A stretch of 64,000 nt of DNA from Lewinellaceae bacterium (GTDB lineage: Bacteria > Bacteroidota > Bacteroidia > Chitinophagales > Saprospiraceae). Every line of letters starts with the position of its first letter. Within the stretch, counting starts at the first letter, position 1. The position numbers and the translations under genes are program-made. The stretch is taken from NCBI GenBank assembly GCA_020636315.1, contig JACJYA010000003.1, positions 372,001 to 436,000 of the forward strand, read 5' to 3'. The notes under the pieces were generated by a model. The model saw only the letters and a list, made by a program, of their open reading frames with translations, had not been told where the DNA came from and searched no databases. Shown here in pieces: positions 45,337 through 55,003 of the stretch.

Positions 45337-45975
45337 TTGAACCATTCTGCCTTACTCGAACTCCATTACCTGCCCTGTGTGCAGTATTTTTCCAAGCTGG
45401 CCCATTATCCGGTTGTATATATCGAGCAGCAGGAAAACTACCAGAAGGGGAGCTACCGCAACCGCTGTCATATTGCCGGAGCCAACGGGATATTGCGGCT
45501 GTCCGTTCCCCTGCGGCAGGGCAAGAACGAACAACAAGCCATCCGCGAAGTAGAAATTGCCTACAAGGAGGCCTGGCAGGCCCGCCATTGGGCCAGTATC
45601 CGGTCGGCTTACGGCAGCGCCCCCTTTTTCGAATACTACGCCGGCCGGCTGCAACCCCATTTCGAACAACAAACCATCCATCTCTTCGACTACTCCCTGG
45701 CCCTTTTGCGGACCTTGATTGAATTGCTGCAACTGGACTGCGAACTGCGCCTGACGGAAGAGTATGTTCAAGAGCCGCCAGAGGGCTGCATTGACCTGCG
45801 CAATACCATTCATCCTAAAAAACACCGCCGAAAACCGGACGCTCACTTCCAACCTGCCCCCTACCCTCAGGTTTTTCTGGAAAAGCACGGCTTTTTACCC
45901 AATTTGAGTATTTTAGATTTACTATTTTGCACTGGCCCCCAGGCAGGCCTTATACTGGAACAAACCTTTATCTGA
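45337..45975 (+). CDS. WbqC-family protein
   Basis: The roughly 212-residue product carries the WbqC signatures LLELHYLPCVQYFSKL, YIEQQENYQKGSYRNRCHIAG and LRLSVPL, and ends with LPNLSILDLLFCTGP. WbqC proteins occur with polysaccharide synthesis genes and act in amino-sugar transfer or modification, but their chemistry is not firmly known. No ATG lies at the expected place; I choose TTG at 45337, since homologous sequence begins within a few residues and a promoter-like TATATTTTG lies about 45 bases ahead. It ends 16 bases before the GTPase gene, suggesting co-transcription. Confidence 0.82.
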   Translation: MNHSALLELHYLPCVQYFSKLAHYPVVYIEQQENYQKGSYRNRCHIAGANGILRLSVPLRQGKNEQQAIREVEIAYKEAWQARHWASIRSAYGSAPFFEYYAGRLQPHFEQQTIHLFDYSLALLRTLIELLQLDCELRLTEEYVQEPPEGCIDLRNTIHPKKHRRKPDAHFQPAPYPQVFLEKHGFLPNLSILDLLFCTGPQAGLILEQTFI

Positions 45976-45991
45976 AACCAAAACCATTTGT

Positions 45992-47728
45992 GTGGCCAAG
46001 CTGATCAACCAAAACTTACAGGCACAACGCGCCCAGGCCGATGAGATCATCAAGGACCTGCACGAGCTGACCATCAGGATCGGCAACGAAGAGCTGGCCC
46101 GGACGTTGAGCGACCTCAGAAACCGGATACACGAGCCCTTCATGTTCGTCATCGTCGGCGAGGTGAAAGCGGGCAAGAGCAGTTTCATCAATGCCCTGCT
46201 CGATACCGGCAGGGAAATCGCCAGAGTCGCTCCCCAGCCCATGACGGATACCATACAGCAGATCCTATACGGAGAATCGGAAGAGTCCGTCACCATTAAC
46301 CCTTTCCTCCGGAAGATCATGCTGCCGGTGGAAATACTCAAAGAAATTGCCATTGTCGATACTCCCGGCACCAACACCATTGTGGAGCACCACCAGGAGA
46401 TCACCGAGAGCTTTATTCCCGCTTCCGACCTGATCGTGTTCGTCTTTGAGGCCAAGAACCCCTACCGGCAATCCGCCTGGCAGTTCTTCGATTTTATCCA
46501 TGCCGACTGGCGCAAAAAAGTCATCTTCGTCCTTCAGCAAAAGGACCTGATGCCGCCCGAAGACCTGGAGATCAACATGAACGGAGTCCGGGAATACGCC
46601 GAAAAAAAAGGGATCGGCCAGCCCAGAGTTTATGCCGTTTCCGCCAAGGAAGAACTGGAAGGACATAAGGATAAAAGCGGCTTCGGCCCCATACGGGATT
46701 ACATCAACCACAACATCACCGGCGGCAAAGCGCCCCTGCTCAAACTCCGGAACAACGTCGAGACCTCCCTGAACATCCACGAACGGATAGACGAGGGGCT
46801 GGAGCTGAGAAAAGCCCAGTACGCTGCCGATGTGGAATTCCGGAAGGACATTCACGATACGCTGGAAAAACAGGAAGTAAAAAGCCTCAAACAGGTGGAC
46901 GTGCTGGTGGAAAACCTCCTGGCCGGCTACGACCGCATCACCCGGCAAAAAGAGGACGAGCTGAGTTCAGGGTTATCCTTTTTTTCCCTGCTCCGGCGCA
47001 CTTTCGCCTCCATTTTCAGTAAAAAAGCAGGCGCCAAAGACTGGCTGGAAAACCTGGCGAAAGATATGGAAAGCGGACTGAATGAAGAGCTGAAGGCCAA
47101 ACTGAACAGTGGGGTCATGGACCTTGCCGACAGCATCCAGCAAATGGCCAAGATCATAGACCTGAAGATCCGCAGCAGCAGGACCATTCTTAAGGACGAC
47201 CACGAACTGTTCAGCGATATTGCCGAAAAACGCAACAACGTGCTAAAGGAATTGCAGGAACAGTTCTCCCGTTTTGTCAGCCGCACCGAGAACTTTACCG
47301 ATGAGAGCCTGTTTCCCGACAAGAGCGTCATTTCTACCACCGCAGCAACGGGAAGTGGACTGGCGGTTGTCGGGCTGGTGCTCGCCGCCGTCGCCCAGGG
47401 TATGGTATTTGACATCACCGGCGGCATTCTGACGGCTATCGGGCTGCTCTTCGCCGGCATTTCATCCAGCGCCAAACGCAAAAAGATCCTGGCGGGCTTC
47501 AAAACCGAGGTCGGCAAAGGGCGCAACCGGCTGGAGGAAGAGGTCAGCACCAACCTCAAGGCCTACATCAGCAACCTCAAGGTGAAGATAGAGGGCAATT
47601 TCGAAAAGTTTGACCTGCTGCTGGAAAAGGAAGAAGAACAGATCGCCCGGCTGGAACAGATGCACGACAGCATCCGGAAAAGGCTGGAAGCGATTGCGGC
47701 CAGCCTGGGCAGAGAGGAGGAGGAGTGA
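45992..47728 (+). CDS. Dynamin-like GTPase
   Basis: The 578-residue product has an N-terminal dynamin-type G domain: G1 GEVKAGKSS (from residue 56), G3 DTPG (123-126) and a G4-like QQKD. Coiled-coil regions flank a hydrophobic hairpin near 450-490 (GLAVVGLVLAAVAQG and GGILTAIGLLFAGI) that could insert in a membrane, and the tail is a coiled coil (EEEQIARLEQMHDSIRKRL). Bacterial dynamin-like proteins act in membrane fusion, repair or stress tolerance. It starts with GTG; no other start fits before the G1 motif. Many such proteins occur in pairs, but no partner gene is adjacent. Confidence 0.88.
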   Translation: MAKLINQNLQAQRAQADEIIKDLHELTIRIGNEELARTLSDLRNRIHEPFMFVIVGEVKAGKSSFINALLDTGREIARVAPQPMTDTIQQILYGESEESVTINPFLRKIMLPVEILKEIAIVDTPGTNTIVEHHQEITESFIPASDLIVFVFEAKNPYRQSAWQFFDFIHADWRKKVIFVLQQKDLMPPEDLEINMNGVREYAEKKGIGQPRVYAVSAKEELEGHKDKSGFGPIRDYINHNITGGKAPLLKLRNNVETSLNIHERIDEGLELRKAQYAADVEFRKDIHDTLEKQEVKSLKQVDVLVENLLAGYDRITRQKEDELSSGLSFFSLLRRTFASIFSKKAGAKDWLENLAKDMESGLNEELKAKLNSGVMDLADSIQQMAKIIDLKIRSSRTILKDDHELFSDIAEKRNNVLKELQEQFSRFVSRTENFTDESLFPDKSVISTTAATGSGLAVVGLVLAAVAQGMVFDITGGILTAIGLLFAGISSSAKRKKILAGFKTEVGKGRNRLEEEVSTNLKAYISNLKVKIEGNFEKFDLLLEKEEEQIARLEQMHDSIRKRLEAIAASLGREEEE

Positions 47729-47850
47729 ATTCGTGGAGCCGTGGATTCGTAAACCGTAATATCGGAAAACAGCGGAGCCGCTGAACGCAGTGTTCATCCA
47801 AAAAATGAACCCATACAGCTAAAGAATTCGTATCCCGATAGTTGTATTCT

Positions 47851-47858
47851 TACTTTTG
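47851..47858 (+). promoter_or_regulatory. Promoter box of the TM2-domain gene
   Basis: TACTTTTG fits TAnnTTTG and lies 28 bases before the ATG at 47887, inside the region a longer start (47842) would make coding. It therefore supports the shorter start. Confidence 0.5.
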
Positions 47859-47886
47859 GAAGTCGATTAAAAAAGTAACCTGGCTG

Positions 47887-48681
47887 ATGAAAAATAAGAA
47901 CGTGGCGGGCATTCTGGCCCTTTTATTTGGATTGTTTGGTGTACACCGCTTTTACCTGGGGCAGCGATTCCTTGGTATTATTTACTTTGCCCTCTCTATG
48001 TTCGGCATTTTGATGGCAGTGGAAGAAGGCGCTCCGATTATAGTGGCCCCGGCCATTCTCGGCTTCATTGACTCTATCCTGCTCTTTGCCATGCCCCGGG
48101 AAGATTTTGACGATAAATACAACGCCAAACACCGCCGACACAGCCACCGCCGCGACTGGAACCGCTATAGCGAAGAACGTTACCGCTCTTCAGCCCCCAG
48201 CCCTTCTGCCTACAAAAGCAGTGGCATCAAGAATTTTCGGAATTACTACTTCGAAGAGGCCGCCGAGGATTTCGAGATGGCGCTCGACCTGGCGCCCAAT
48301 GACCCCACTCTGCACTTCAACCTCGCCTGTACCTATTCCATGCTGGAAGATGCCAACCGGGCCTTTCACCACCTCGAACAGGCCGTAGAGCTGGGTTTTA
48401 ATAAAATAGACAAGATCCACCAGCACGATGCCCTGGCCTTCGTGCGCTCCCTGCCTTCTTTCGATGCCTTTGTGGATAATGGGTACCACCGCCCTCCGGC
48501 CAGCCTCCCCGCCCCGCAATCCAACCTGCTGGACGAGCAGCCGGATACAACCGAAGCTGCCACTTCGGCCTCCAATGACCTCCTTGGCCAGATCGTAGAG
48601 CTGGGTAAGCTGCGCGACAAAGGAATACTGACTGAGGAAGAGTTTGCTCAGCAGAAGCGGAAGTTGTTGGAGGGGGAGTGA
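47887..48681 (+). CDS. TM2-domain protein with TPR-like and SHOCT parts
   Basis: The 264-residue product begins with a TM2 domain (NKNVAGILALLFGLFGVHRFYLGQ and a second membrane segment), a charged linker rich in His/Arg (AKHRRHSHRRDW), a helical TPR-like segment (NYYFEEAAEDFEMALDL and NLACTYSMLEDANRAFHHLEQA) and a C-terminal SHOCT motif (LGKLRDKGILTEEEFAQQK). It is probably an inner-membrane protein with a cytoplasmic binding part. No enzymatic motif is visible. The start is set by the TM2 domain and by the promoter box at 47851. Confidence 0.85.
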   Translation: MKNKNVAGILALLFGLFGVHRFYLGQRFLGIIYFALSMFGILMAVEEGAPIIVAPAILGFIDSILLFAMPREDFDDKYNAKHRRHSHRRDWNRYSEERYRSSAPSPSAYKSSGIKNFRNYYFEEAAEDFEMALDLAPNDPTLHFNLACTYSMLEDANRAFHHLEQAVELGFNKIDKIHQHDALAFVRSLPSFDAFVDNGYHRPPASLPAPQSNLLDEQPDTTEAATSASNDLLGQIVELGKLRDKGILTEEEFAQQKRKLLEGE

Positions 48682-48691
48682 GGCGAGCTCC

Positions 48692-50350
48692 TTAAAACCG
48701 CGCCACCAACCCGATTAAAGCATTGATCCCAAAAGTCGGATACCGGTGCCAGCGCTCCCGCTTGTTGTTCGCCAGGTTGTTGACCTGTACAAAACCGCCG
48801 ATGTTTTTCGTAAAGAATAAGTCCGCCCCCACGCTGATGTCAAACAGGCCGTTGAGGTTCTGGGCATTGCCGTCATCATCCTTGTAGGGCACGCCATTTT
48901 CCAGGAAAAAGTCGCCTTTCAATATCAGAGTAGTCCCGGCGCGCTCATCCAGTACGGTAGTGTAGCGGGCCCCGACATTCACGGTAAAGGAAGGCAGGTG
49001 CCAGGCTTTCTCCTCCCGGTCCAGGGAAAAGAAATTCTGGCTGACGGCGCCGGTCAGCTCGAAGCCGTGGAACAGGGGCGCAGTCACAGACCCCTTGATG
49101 AAGAATATGCTGGCCGTATCGTAAAGGACGTCAAAACGGGGAATGGTGTCATTCACGTCCGGCAACAGGAACAGAGCCAGGTTGTTGACCGTTTTGTAGC
49201 CGACCTGCCCGTCGTAGTCGATGCGTTGTATATTTCCTCTCACCCCGCCGTAAAAGTTGTAGTAATGGCTGTTTTTCACTTCAATGCGGGAGCTGATGAA
49301 CGGGTTGTAGTCGCTCAGGGCCCGGAAGTTGTTCTTCTGGAGGGTGCCGGTAGCCCCGACGTAGGCCCCGAGCAGGCCTTTTAGGATGATCGCTGACAAT
49401 TCCACATCCGGGAAAAAGAAAAATTCGTCGTCGTGGGAAGCGACATTGAGGCCGACTTTGGCCTTAAAGGATTCGGCGTGGTAGGTGTAGCTGGGGCGCA
49501 GGAAGAAGTTGTTCAGGCTCTGTTTAGCCGTATCTTTATACGAAGTAAAATCCGTTTCCAGCTCTACGGTGAGCGGGTGGGAAGCGTCAAACCACTTGGT
49601 GCCCCGGATGAGCAGGTCGAAGCCATTCTCCCGGGCAGCGTAATTGTCGTCCATGAAATACAGCTTCACCCCGGCGTGGTAGTTGAAATCCGCTTCGGTG
49701 CGGACGCCGTTGTATATGCTGGCTTTTGCGTCAAAAATAGAGAAGCGTTGCTTTACGGCATCCGGGTCAAAAGTAAATTCCTCGTCCAGGGCTTTGGCAA
49801 CTTCATTGTAGCCGTAAAAATGCACCACATCGGAGGTGTAACCCAGGCCGGCATTGACGGCGAAGCCCAGGTCGTCCTGATAGGTTCCGTCGGCGCCTAC
49901 CTTGGTATAGGAAAACCGCTGGTTCTCCACACTCTTATTGTTGTTGGCGGAATGGTGTAAAGCCGAAATGCCGAGATTGAAATTCTCTTTATTGGAAAAA
50001 TTATAAAAGCCGTTTCCATACAGAGAGGCCGGAAACCCTCCTCCCAGTTTGAGGTAACCGTTGTAGCTCTCCGGCACATCGTCGCCCCGCATGGCCAGGG
50101 GGCGGATCTTAGGCGGCAGGTAGTCCACTTCCAGGGCCTTAGTGACGACCTGGTAGTCGAGGCGGCGGGTAGTGGTGTCCAGCGGCGGCAGTTCAGGATC
50201 CACCTGGAAACGGTCCGTCGCTTCCAGCCGGGCGTCGAAGCTCTTAATGATGTCAACCTGTTCGGAAGGCAGGTCGGGATTTTGAGCGGAAGCCAGGGTT
50301 GCCATTCCGGCAAAGAACAGAAGAAGGGCTATATTTTTTGAAATTTTCAT
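48692..50350 (-). CDS. Outer-membrane beta-barrel protein
   Basis: The 552-residue product has a signal peptide (MKISKNIALLLFFAGMATLASA), a proline-rich link (VDPELPPLDTTTRRLDYQV), then alternating aromatic strands (YNGYLKLGGGFPASLYGNGFY) to a final strand ending in Phe (FGINALIGLVARF), the standard barrel C-terminus. It resembles a TonB-receptor-type barrel without an evident plug. It lies 58 bases downstream of the large TPR gene on the same strand, so the two likely form an operon. I choose the ATG at 50350; the longer frame has no signal-like N-terminus. Confidence 0.82.
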   Translation of the reverse strand: MKISKNIALLLFFAGMATLASAQNPDLPSEQVDIIKSFDARLEATDRFQVDPELPPLDTTTRRLDYQVVTKALEVDYLPPKIRPLAMRGDDVPESYNGYLKLGGGFPASLYGNGFYNFSNKENFNLGISALHHSANNNKSVENQRFSYTKVGADGTYQDDLGFAVNAGLGYTSDVVHFYGYNEVAKALDEEFTFDPDAVKQRFSIFDAKASIYNGVRTEADFNYHAGVKLYFMDDNYAARENGFDLLIRGTKWFDASHPLTVELETDFTSYKDTAKQSLNNFFLRPSYTYHAESFKAKVGLNVASHDDEFFFFPDVELSAIILKGLLGAYVGATGTLQKNNFRALSDYNPFISSRIEVKNSHYYNFYGGVRGNIQRIDYDGQVGYKTVNNLALFLLPDVNDTIPRFDVLYDTASIFFIKGSVTAPLFHGFELTGAVSQNFFSLDREEKAWHLPSFTVNVGARYTTVLDERAGTTLILKGDFFLENGVPYKDDDGNAQNLNGLFDISVGADLFFTKNIGGFVQVNNLANNKRERWHRYPTFGINALIGLVARF

Positions 50351-50408
50351 CCTCGTCAGTTGATTTTTGAAATGATGCTTTTTCCGGTTTCGGTGGTTCA
50401 TCCGGGTA

Positions 50409-53400
50409 TTAATTTCCGTCATCCATTTCCAGGGTATTGGTGTCGCCTCCCGTCCGGAGGCGGCTGGACTCGTTGAGGCGCAGGTTGATGGCCTGAAGCT
50501 TGCGCTGAGCCTCACTGACCAGTTCCTGGTCTCCCTGATAATTTTCGAGCAAAGCTTCCAGAGCCGCCTTGGCGTTGTAGAGGTCTCCTTTCTCCTGAAG
50601 AATATCGGAAAGCAGGATAACGCTCTTCGCTACCCAGTAGGGATAGCCCGAGCTTTCTTTATTGGCATTGATACAGATCTGTTGTGCCGTTTCCAGGTCA
50701 CGCCGCAGGTAGTAAATGTAGGCTTTCAGGTAGCGGGCCTCTGCAGTCTGTTCATTGTCGCTCAACCGAATGACCTCATTAAAGGCATTCAGGGCGTTGT
50801 TGTAATCCGCCTGGTCAAAAGCCATTTTGCCCAGATAAAACTGAGCGGTGGCTACCTGAAGCTGGGAGGCATTGGGGTTGCTGGCCACTTTCCGGGCCAG
50901 TGCCGGCACCGCCTGGGTGTTCCCCGAACGGTAAGCACTTCGCAATGCCCCCAACTGCGCCTCAAAGCGCATATCCGGATTGGTGGCCGCTTCTTCCAAC
51001 CGGGTATAAAGGCTGTAGGCCTTGGCAAAATCCTGAGAATGGTTGTAGGCAATAATGGACGCCTTTTCCAGAGATTTCACGTAGTAAGGGCTGGGGCCTT
51101 TGTCTGCCACCGCCTCATAATCAGCCTGCGCCTGGGTGTATTGCTGCAAAACGCTGTACGACTCCGCCCGGTGATATAGAGCAGGCAGCGTATAAGTGCC
51201 CCGGGGAAACTTGCGAAGGTAATCCGTATATCCGGCAATGGCCCTTTCGTAATTGGCATTTTCGAATTGCGATTCCGCCGCCCGGAAGTTGATCGAATCC
51301 CTCACTTCCCCTCCAACGCTGCCTCTTACCGACTCGAGGAAGGCAAAATAGTTATCGGCCTGCCCCAGGTCGTCCACATAGATCTCCTCCAGGGCAGCCA
51401 GGGCCAGGTTGGAATCGTTCTCGTCCGGGTTATTGGCGAAGACCTGTTTGTAGTAGTTGATCGCCGCGTCGAGGTTCCCCTGGTTATAACTGATCAGCCC
51501 CAGGCGGATGAGGGCTTTGGGAATGAGTTCGGATTTGCCCCGGTACTGCCGGAGCAGATCCTTCAGTGGTTCCGCCGCCTTGCTGAGCTGGCCGATCTCC
51601 TGGTAGGTGGCGCCTAGCTGCAGCAGGGCGTCATCCGCATATTCAGAATCCGGGTGGTCCTTGGCCAGTTGCTCCAGCGCCAGCACTTTATTGGTAGTGC
51701 GCCCCAGGAGGCCCTCGATAATGGCTTTCTGATAAAGGGCATAGACATAGCCGCTGTATTGCTTATTGATGGCCTGGTCATAATACTGCACCGCCCTCGA
51801 ATACTGATTGCGCTTGAAAAGGCAATCTCCTGCCCGCAGGACGGCATCGCCCAGCACCTGGTCCTTTACCTTCTGGTTGCGCATAAAAGGGCTGTTGCGC
51901 TCGATACCCTGCACTGCATCCTCAAAGAAGCCCAGCGCCGCCGCGTAATTGTTTTGTTTCAGGTAATTGTATCCCTGAATGTAATTTGCCGTGTATATGG
52001 AGGATTCATCCGGCAGGTTGTTCAGGGTTTTGGCCAGAGTAAGAAACTGGCTGATCAGCCGGTTGCTGGCCTCATAAGCTCCGTCCCTGTGTGCGATGTC
52101 TCCCAGCCAGTAGATGGCCAGGGCGCGGGTGCGGGTATCGATCGAGATATCCATCGATTGTTCGAAGTATTTCTTGGCGCCGGCCTTATCTCCGTTCTGC
52201 AGCAGCTGCAACCCCCTGAAATAAGTCACCTTCTGGTAAGTCTCCTGCAATTTCGGCGTTTTGTTGGGAATGGAGGCCAGTATTTCGATGGCCTGCTGAT
52301 AATCCCGGTAATTGAGGAATATCTCGCTCATCAGTTCCTGGGACTGGATGTAATATTTGGAGGTGGGCCTCAGTTCCCGGAGAGCGATGATCGCCTCCCG
52401 CGGGTCATTCAGTTCGTAGGAAAGCTTGGCGTAGTTCCAGAGGGCCTCTTCCTGTATCCCCGAATCGTAGGCCATTCGCTTGGCGTTGCCGAAAGCCGCC
52501 CGGGCGTTGGCGCGCTGGTTGAGGCGCAGGTAGGAATCTCCCAGAATGTACATCGCATGCTGCCCGATCTCGGAATCGACAGTCGCCAGGTCCTTCAGAT
52601 ACTGTATGGCCTTGGCCGGCTCTCCCACCTGGTAGTAGGTATATCCGATCTGATAGAGTTCTTCTTCCCGAAGCTTTCCGGTGCTTTCAGCATAAGCCTG
52701 GAGATACGGCAGGGCCTGAGCATACTGCCCCTTTTCGAAATAGGCCTGGCCCAGGAGTTGTTTGATTTCCACCTGTTTGCGCACAGAGGGGTCGTCCGCC
52801 TTTACCCGGGCGTAAGCGATCAGCTCGTCGTACCGGCGCTCGGCGAAATAGATCTGCGCCTGATAATAAGGAATGTGGGGGCGGTAACGGGAAGAACGCT
52901 CCACGATCTTAAACTGGGTGAGGGCGGCATCGTAACTTCCCTCAAAGAAATAACAAAGCCCCAGGTAGTAATTGGCCGGGTAGTAATAGTCCGTTTCAAA
53001 CCCTTTGATGTCTCTGAAGTTCGCCAGGGCTTCTTTGAAGCGCTTTTTGACGAACAGAGAATAGCCGAGCTTAAATTTCACAGCCGATTCCTGCTCCGGC
53101 GTCATGCCCCGGGTCGGGACATCCGAGAGGTAATCGATCGCCTTATCCCACTGTTTGGAGTTGTAGTAATAATCGGCCACCTCTACCAGGGCCTGGCTGG
53201 CCATGGGGTTGGGGGATTCGGAGCGTATGAAGTCCAGAATGAGCTTTTCGCCGTCCGGCTGTTGCAGGCGTACGGCGCAGCGCGCATAGTCGAGCTCCGC
53301 TTTGGATCGGAGCAGTTCCGCTTCCGGCTCATTAACCGGGAGCAGCAGCTGAACGGCCCGCTCGAATTCCAGTTGTGCTTTGCCGTAAACCCCTTCTTCG

Positions 53401-53519
53401 AAAAGGAGGGTTCCGTTTTTGTAGGCTTCGTTGGCTTCGGTAAAAACTGTGGTTTGTTGCGCTATCAGCGGTAGGAATAAAGTACATGCCACTAACAGCA
53501 GGGCAATTCTCTTTAGCAT
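50409..53519 (-). CDS. Large exported tetratricopeptide-repeat protein
   Basis: The 1036-residue product has a signal peptide (MLKRIALLLVACTLFLPLIA) followed by about twenty TPR units, for example WDKAIDYLSDVPTRG, YDAALTQFKIVERSS and YAQALPYLQAYAESTG, ending in a low-complexity tail (GGDTNTLEMDDGN). It should be periplasmic and serve as a protein-binding scaffold. The adjacent downstream outer-membrane barrel gene suggests that the pair works together at the outer membrane; this link is inferred from position only. BamD-like outer-membrane TPR lipoproteins are shorter and lipidated, whereas no lipobox is present here. Confidence 0.88.
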   Translation of the reverse strand: MLKRIALLLVACTLFLPLIAQQTTVFTEANEAYKNGTLLFEEGVYGKAQLEFERAVQLLLPVNEPEAELLRSKAELDYARCAVRLQQPDGEKLILDFIRSESPNPMASQALVEVADYYYNSKQWDKAIDYLSDVPTRGMTPEQESAVKFKLGYSLFVKKRFKEALANFRDIKGFETDYYYPANYYLGLCYFFEGSYDAALTQFKIVERSSRYRPHIPYYQAQIYFAERRYDELIAYARVKADDPSVRKQVEIKQLLGQAYFEKGQYAQALPYLQAYAESTGKLREEELYQIGYTYYQVGEPAKAIQYLKDLATVDSEIGQHAMYILGDSYLRLNQRANARAAFGNAKRMAYDSGIQEEALWNYAKLSYELNDPREAIIALRELRPTSKYYIQSQELMSEIFLNYRDYQQAIEILASIPNKTPKLQETYQKVTYFRGLQLLQNGDKAGAKKYFEQSMDISIDTRTRALAIYWLGDIAHRDGAYEASNRLISQFLTLAKTLNNLPDESSIYTANYIQGYNYLKQNNYAAALGFFEDAVQGIERNSPFMRNQKVKDQVLGDAVLRAGDCLFKRNQYSRAVQYYDQAINKQYSGYVYALYQKAIIEGLLGRTTNKVLALEQLAKDHPDSEYADDALLQLGATYQEIGQLSKAAEPLKDLLRQYRGKSELIPKALIRLGLISYNQGNLDAAINYYKQVFANNPDENDSNLALAALEEIYVDDLGQADNYFAFLESVRGSVGGEVRDSINFRAAESQFENANYERAIAGYTDYLRKFPRGTYTLPALYHRAESYSVLQQYTQAQADYEAVADKGPSPYYVKSLEKASIIAYNHSQDFAKAYSLYTRLEEAATNPDMRFEAQLGALRSAYRSGNTQAVPALARKVASNPNASQLQVATAQFYLGKMAFDQADYNNALNAFNEVIRLSDNEQTAEARYLKAYIYYLRRDLETAQQICINANKESSGYPYWVAKSVILLSDILQEKGDLYNAKAALEALLENYQGDQELVSEAQRKLQAINLRLNESSRLRTGGDTNTLEMDDGN

Positions 53520-53703
53520 TGTGTCATTTTTTGTGATCCGGGCCGTCAGCCGGGCCCGGCTTTGGACTTACCATATCGAACGCCAGGAAAGCCCCGGAGC
53601 TTGTCTCAAAGAGAACGAAATTAAAAAAAAATTAACATTTCCGGTGGCCGGGCATCCATCGTGGCCGGCAGGATAGCTGCCGGAGTTAGCATGGCTCATC
53701 TTA

Positions 53704-54951
53704 TCAAACCTCCTCAAAACTGAGCACTGTTTCCACGATGATATCACAGCACTCGCCCAGTTGTTCCTCTGTCATCACCAGAGGAGGGGCAAAGCGGATG
53801 ATGTTGCCATGGGTGGGTTTTGCCAGAAGGCCGTTCTCCGCCAGTTTCACGCAGATATTCCAGGCCGTTTCGCTATCCGGCGTATCATTGATCGCGATGG
53901 CGTTGAGCAGCCCTTTGCCCCGCACCAGCGTAATAATCTCTGTTTTATCCACCAGTTCCTCCTGCATGCGGCGCCGGAAAACCTGGCCCAGCCGGCTGGC
54001 ATTCTCCGCCAGCTTTTCATCTTTGACCACCTGCAGGGCTTCCATGGCCACGGCGCATCCCAGCGGGTTGCCGCCAAAGGTGGAGCCGTGCTGCCCGGGT
54101 TTAAGCGTCAGCATTACCTCATCATCGGACAAAACGGCCGAAACGGGGAACACGCCTCCGGAAAGGGCCTTGCCCAATATGAGGATATCCGGCCTGACCC
54201 CCTCGTGGTCACAGGCTACCAGTTTGCCGGTCCGGGCGATGCCGGTCTGCACTTCATCGGCAATAAACAGAGCGTTGTTCTGTTTACAGAGGGCATAAGC
54301 TTTTTCCAGGTAACCTTCATCGGGAACGACCACCCCTGCCTCGCCCTGGATGGGCTCCGTCATAAATCCGGCTACATGGGGGTCCTGAAGAGCCTCTTCC
54401 AAAGCTTCCAGGTCATTGTACGGGATGATTACATAACCAGGCATATAGGGCCCGAAATTGCGGGTGGTATTGGGGTCAACCGAGGAAGAGATCGCCGCCA
54501 GGGAACGGCCCCAGAAATTGCCGGAAACGAAAATGATCTTTGCCTGGTTGGTGGGAACGCCTTTGGCCTCGTAGGCCCATTTGCGGCACAGCTTGACGGC
54601 TGTCTCACAAGCTTCCACTCCGGTGTTCATCGGCAGCATCCGATCATAACCAAAATAGTCGGTAATGTATTTCTCGAATGGCCCCAGTACATCGTTGTAA
54701 AAGGCACGGGAGGTCAGGGTCAGCCGCTGAGCCTGGCCGGCCAGAGCCTGAATGATCCTCGGATGGCAGTGCCCCTGGTTGACGGCAGAGTATGCCGAGA
54801 GAAAATCGTAATACTTTTTCCCTTCAACATCCCATACATAAACACCTCTGCCTTTGGAGAGGACTACGGGCAGCGGATGATAATTGTGTGCCCCGTATTT
54901 ATTTTCCAGTTGGATAAGTTCCTGAGAGGAGAGCATGGTTTCTTGTATCAT
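53704..54951 (-). CDS. rocD: Ornithine aminotransferase
   Basis: RocD converts ornithine and 2-oxoglutarate to glutamate semialdehyde and glutamate. The 415-residue class III PLP enzyme shows LENKYGAHNYHPLPVVL, typical of ornithine-oxo-acid transaminases, MNTGVEACETAVKLCRKW, EPIQGEAGVVVPDEGYL, DEVQTGIARTGK and the PLP lysine Lys261 (LILGKALSGGVFPVSA). It is the last gene of a minus-strand run lolD-DUF389-pncA-rocD, 52 bases after pncA. Confidence 0.95.
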   Translation of the reverse strand: MIQETMLSSQELIQLENKYGAHNYHPLPVVLSKGRGVYVWDVEGKKYYDFLSAYSAVNQGHCHPRIIQALAGQAQRLTLTSRAFYNDVLGPFEKYITDYFGYDRMLPMNTGVEACETAVKLCRKWAYEAKGVPTNQAKIIFVSGNFWGRSLAAISSSVDPNTTRNFGPYMPGYVIIPYNDLEALEEALQDPHVAGFMTEPIQGEAGVVVPDEGYLEKAYALCKQNNALFIADEVQTGIARTGKLVACDHEGVRPDILILGKALSGGVFPVSAVLSDDEVMLTLKPGQHGSTFGGNPLGCAVAMEALQVVKDEKLAENASRLGQVFRRRMQEELVDKTEIITLVRGKGLLNAIAINDTPDSETAWNICVKLAENGLLAKPTHGNIIRFAPPLVMTEEQLGECCDIIVETVLSFEEV

Positions 54952-55003
54952 GGCTGGAAGTTTTTTTTAATTCCTTAGTGTGATTTCGCTCGTTCCGGGC
55001 GGG

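Noticed and set aside
51654..53474. 606-residue open frame antisense to the TPR gene
   Set aside because: Shadow of a repetitive coding sequence.
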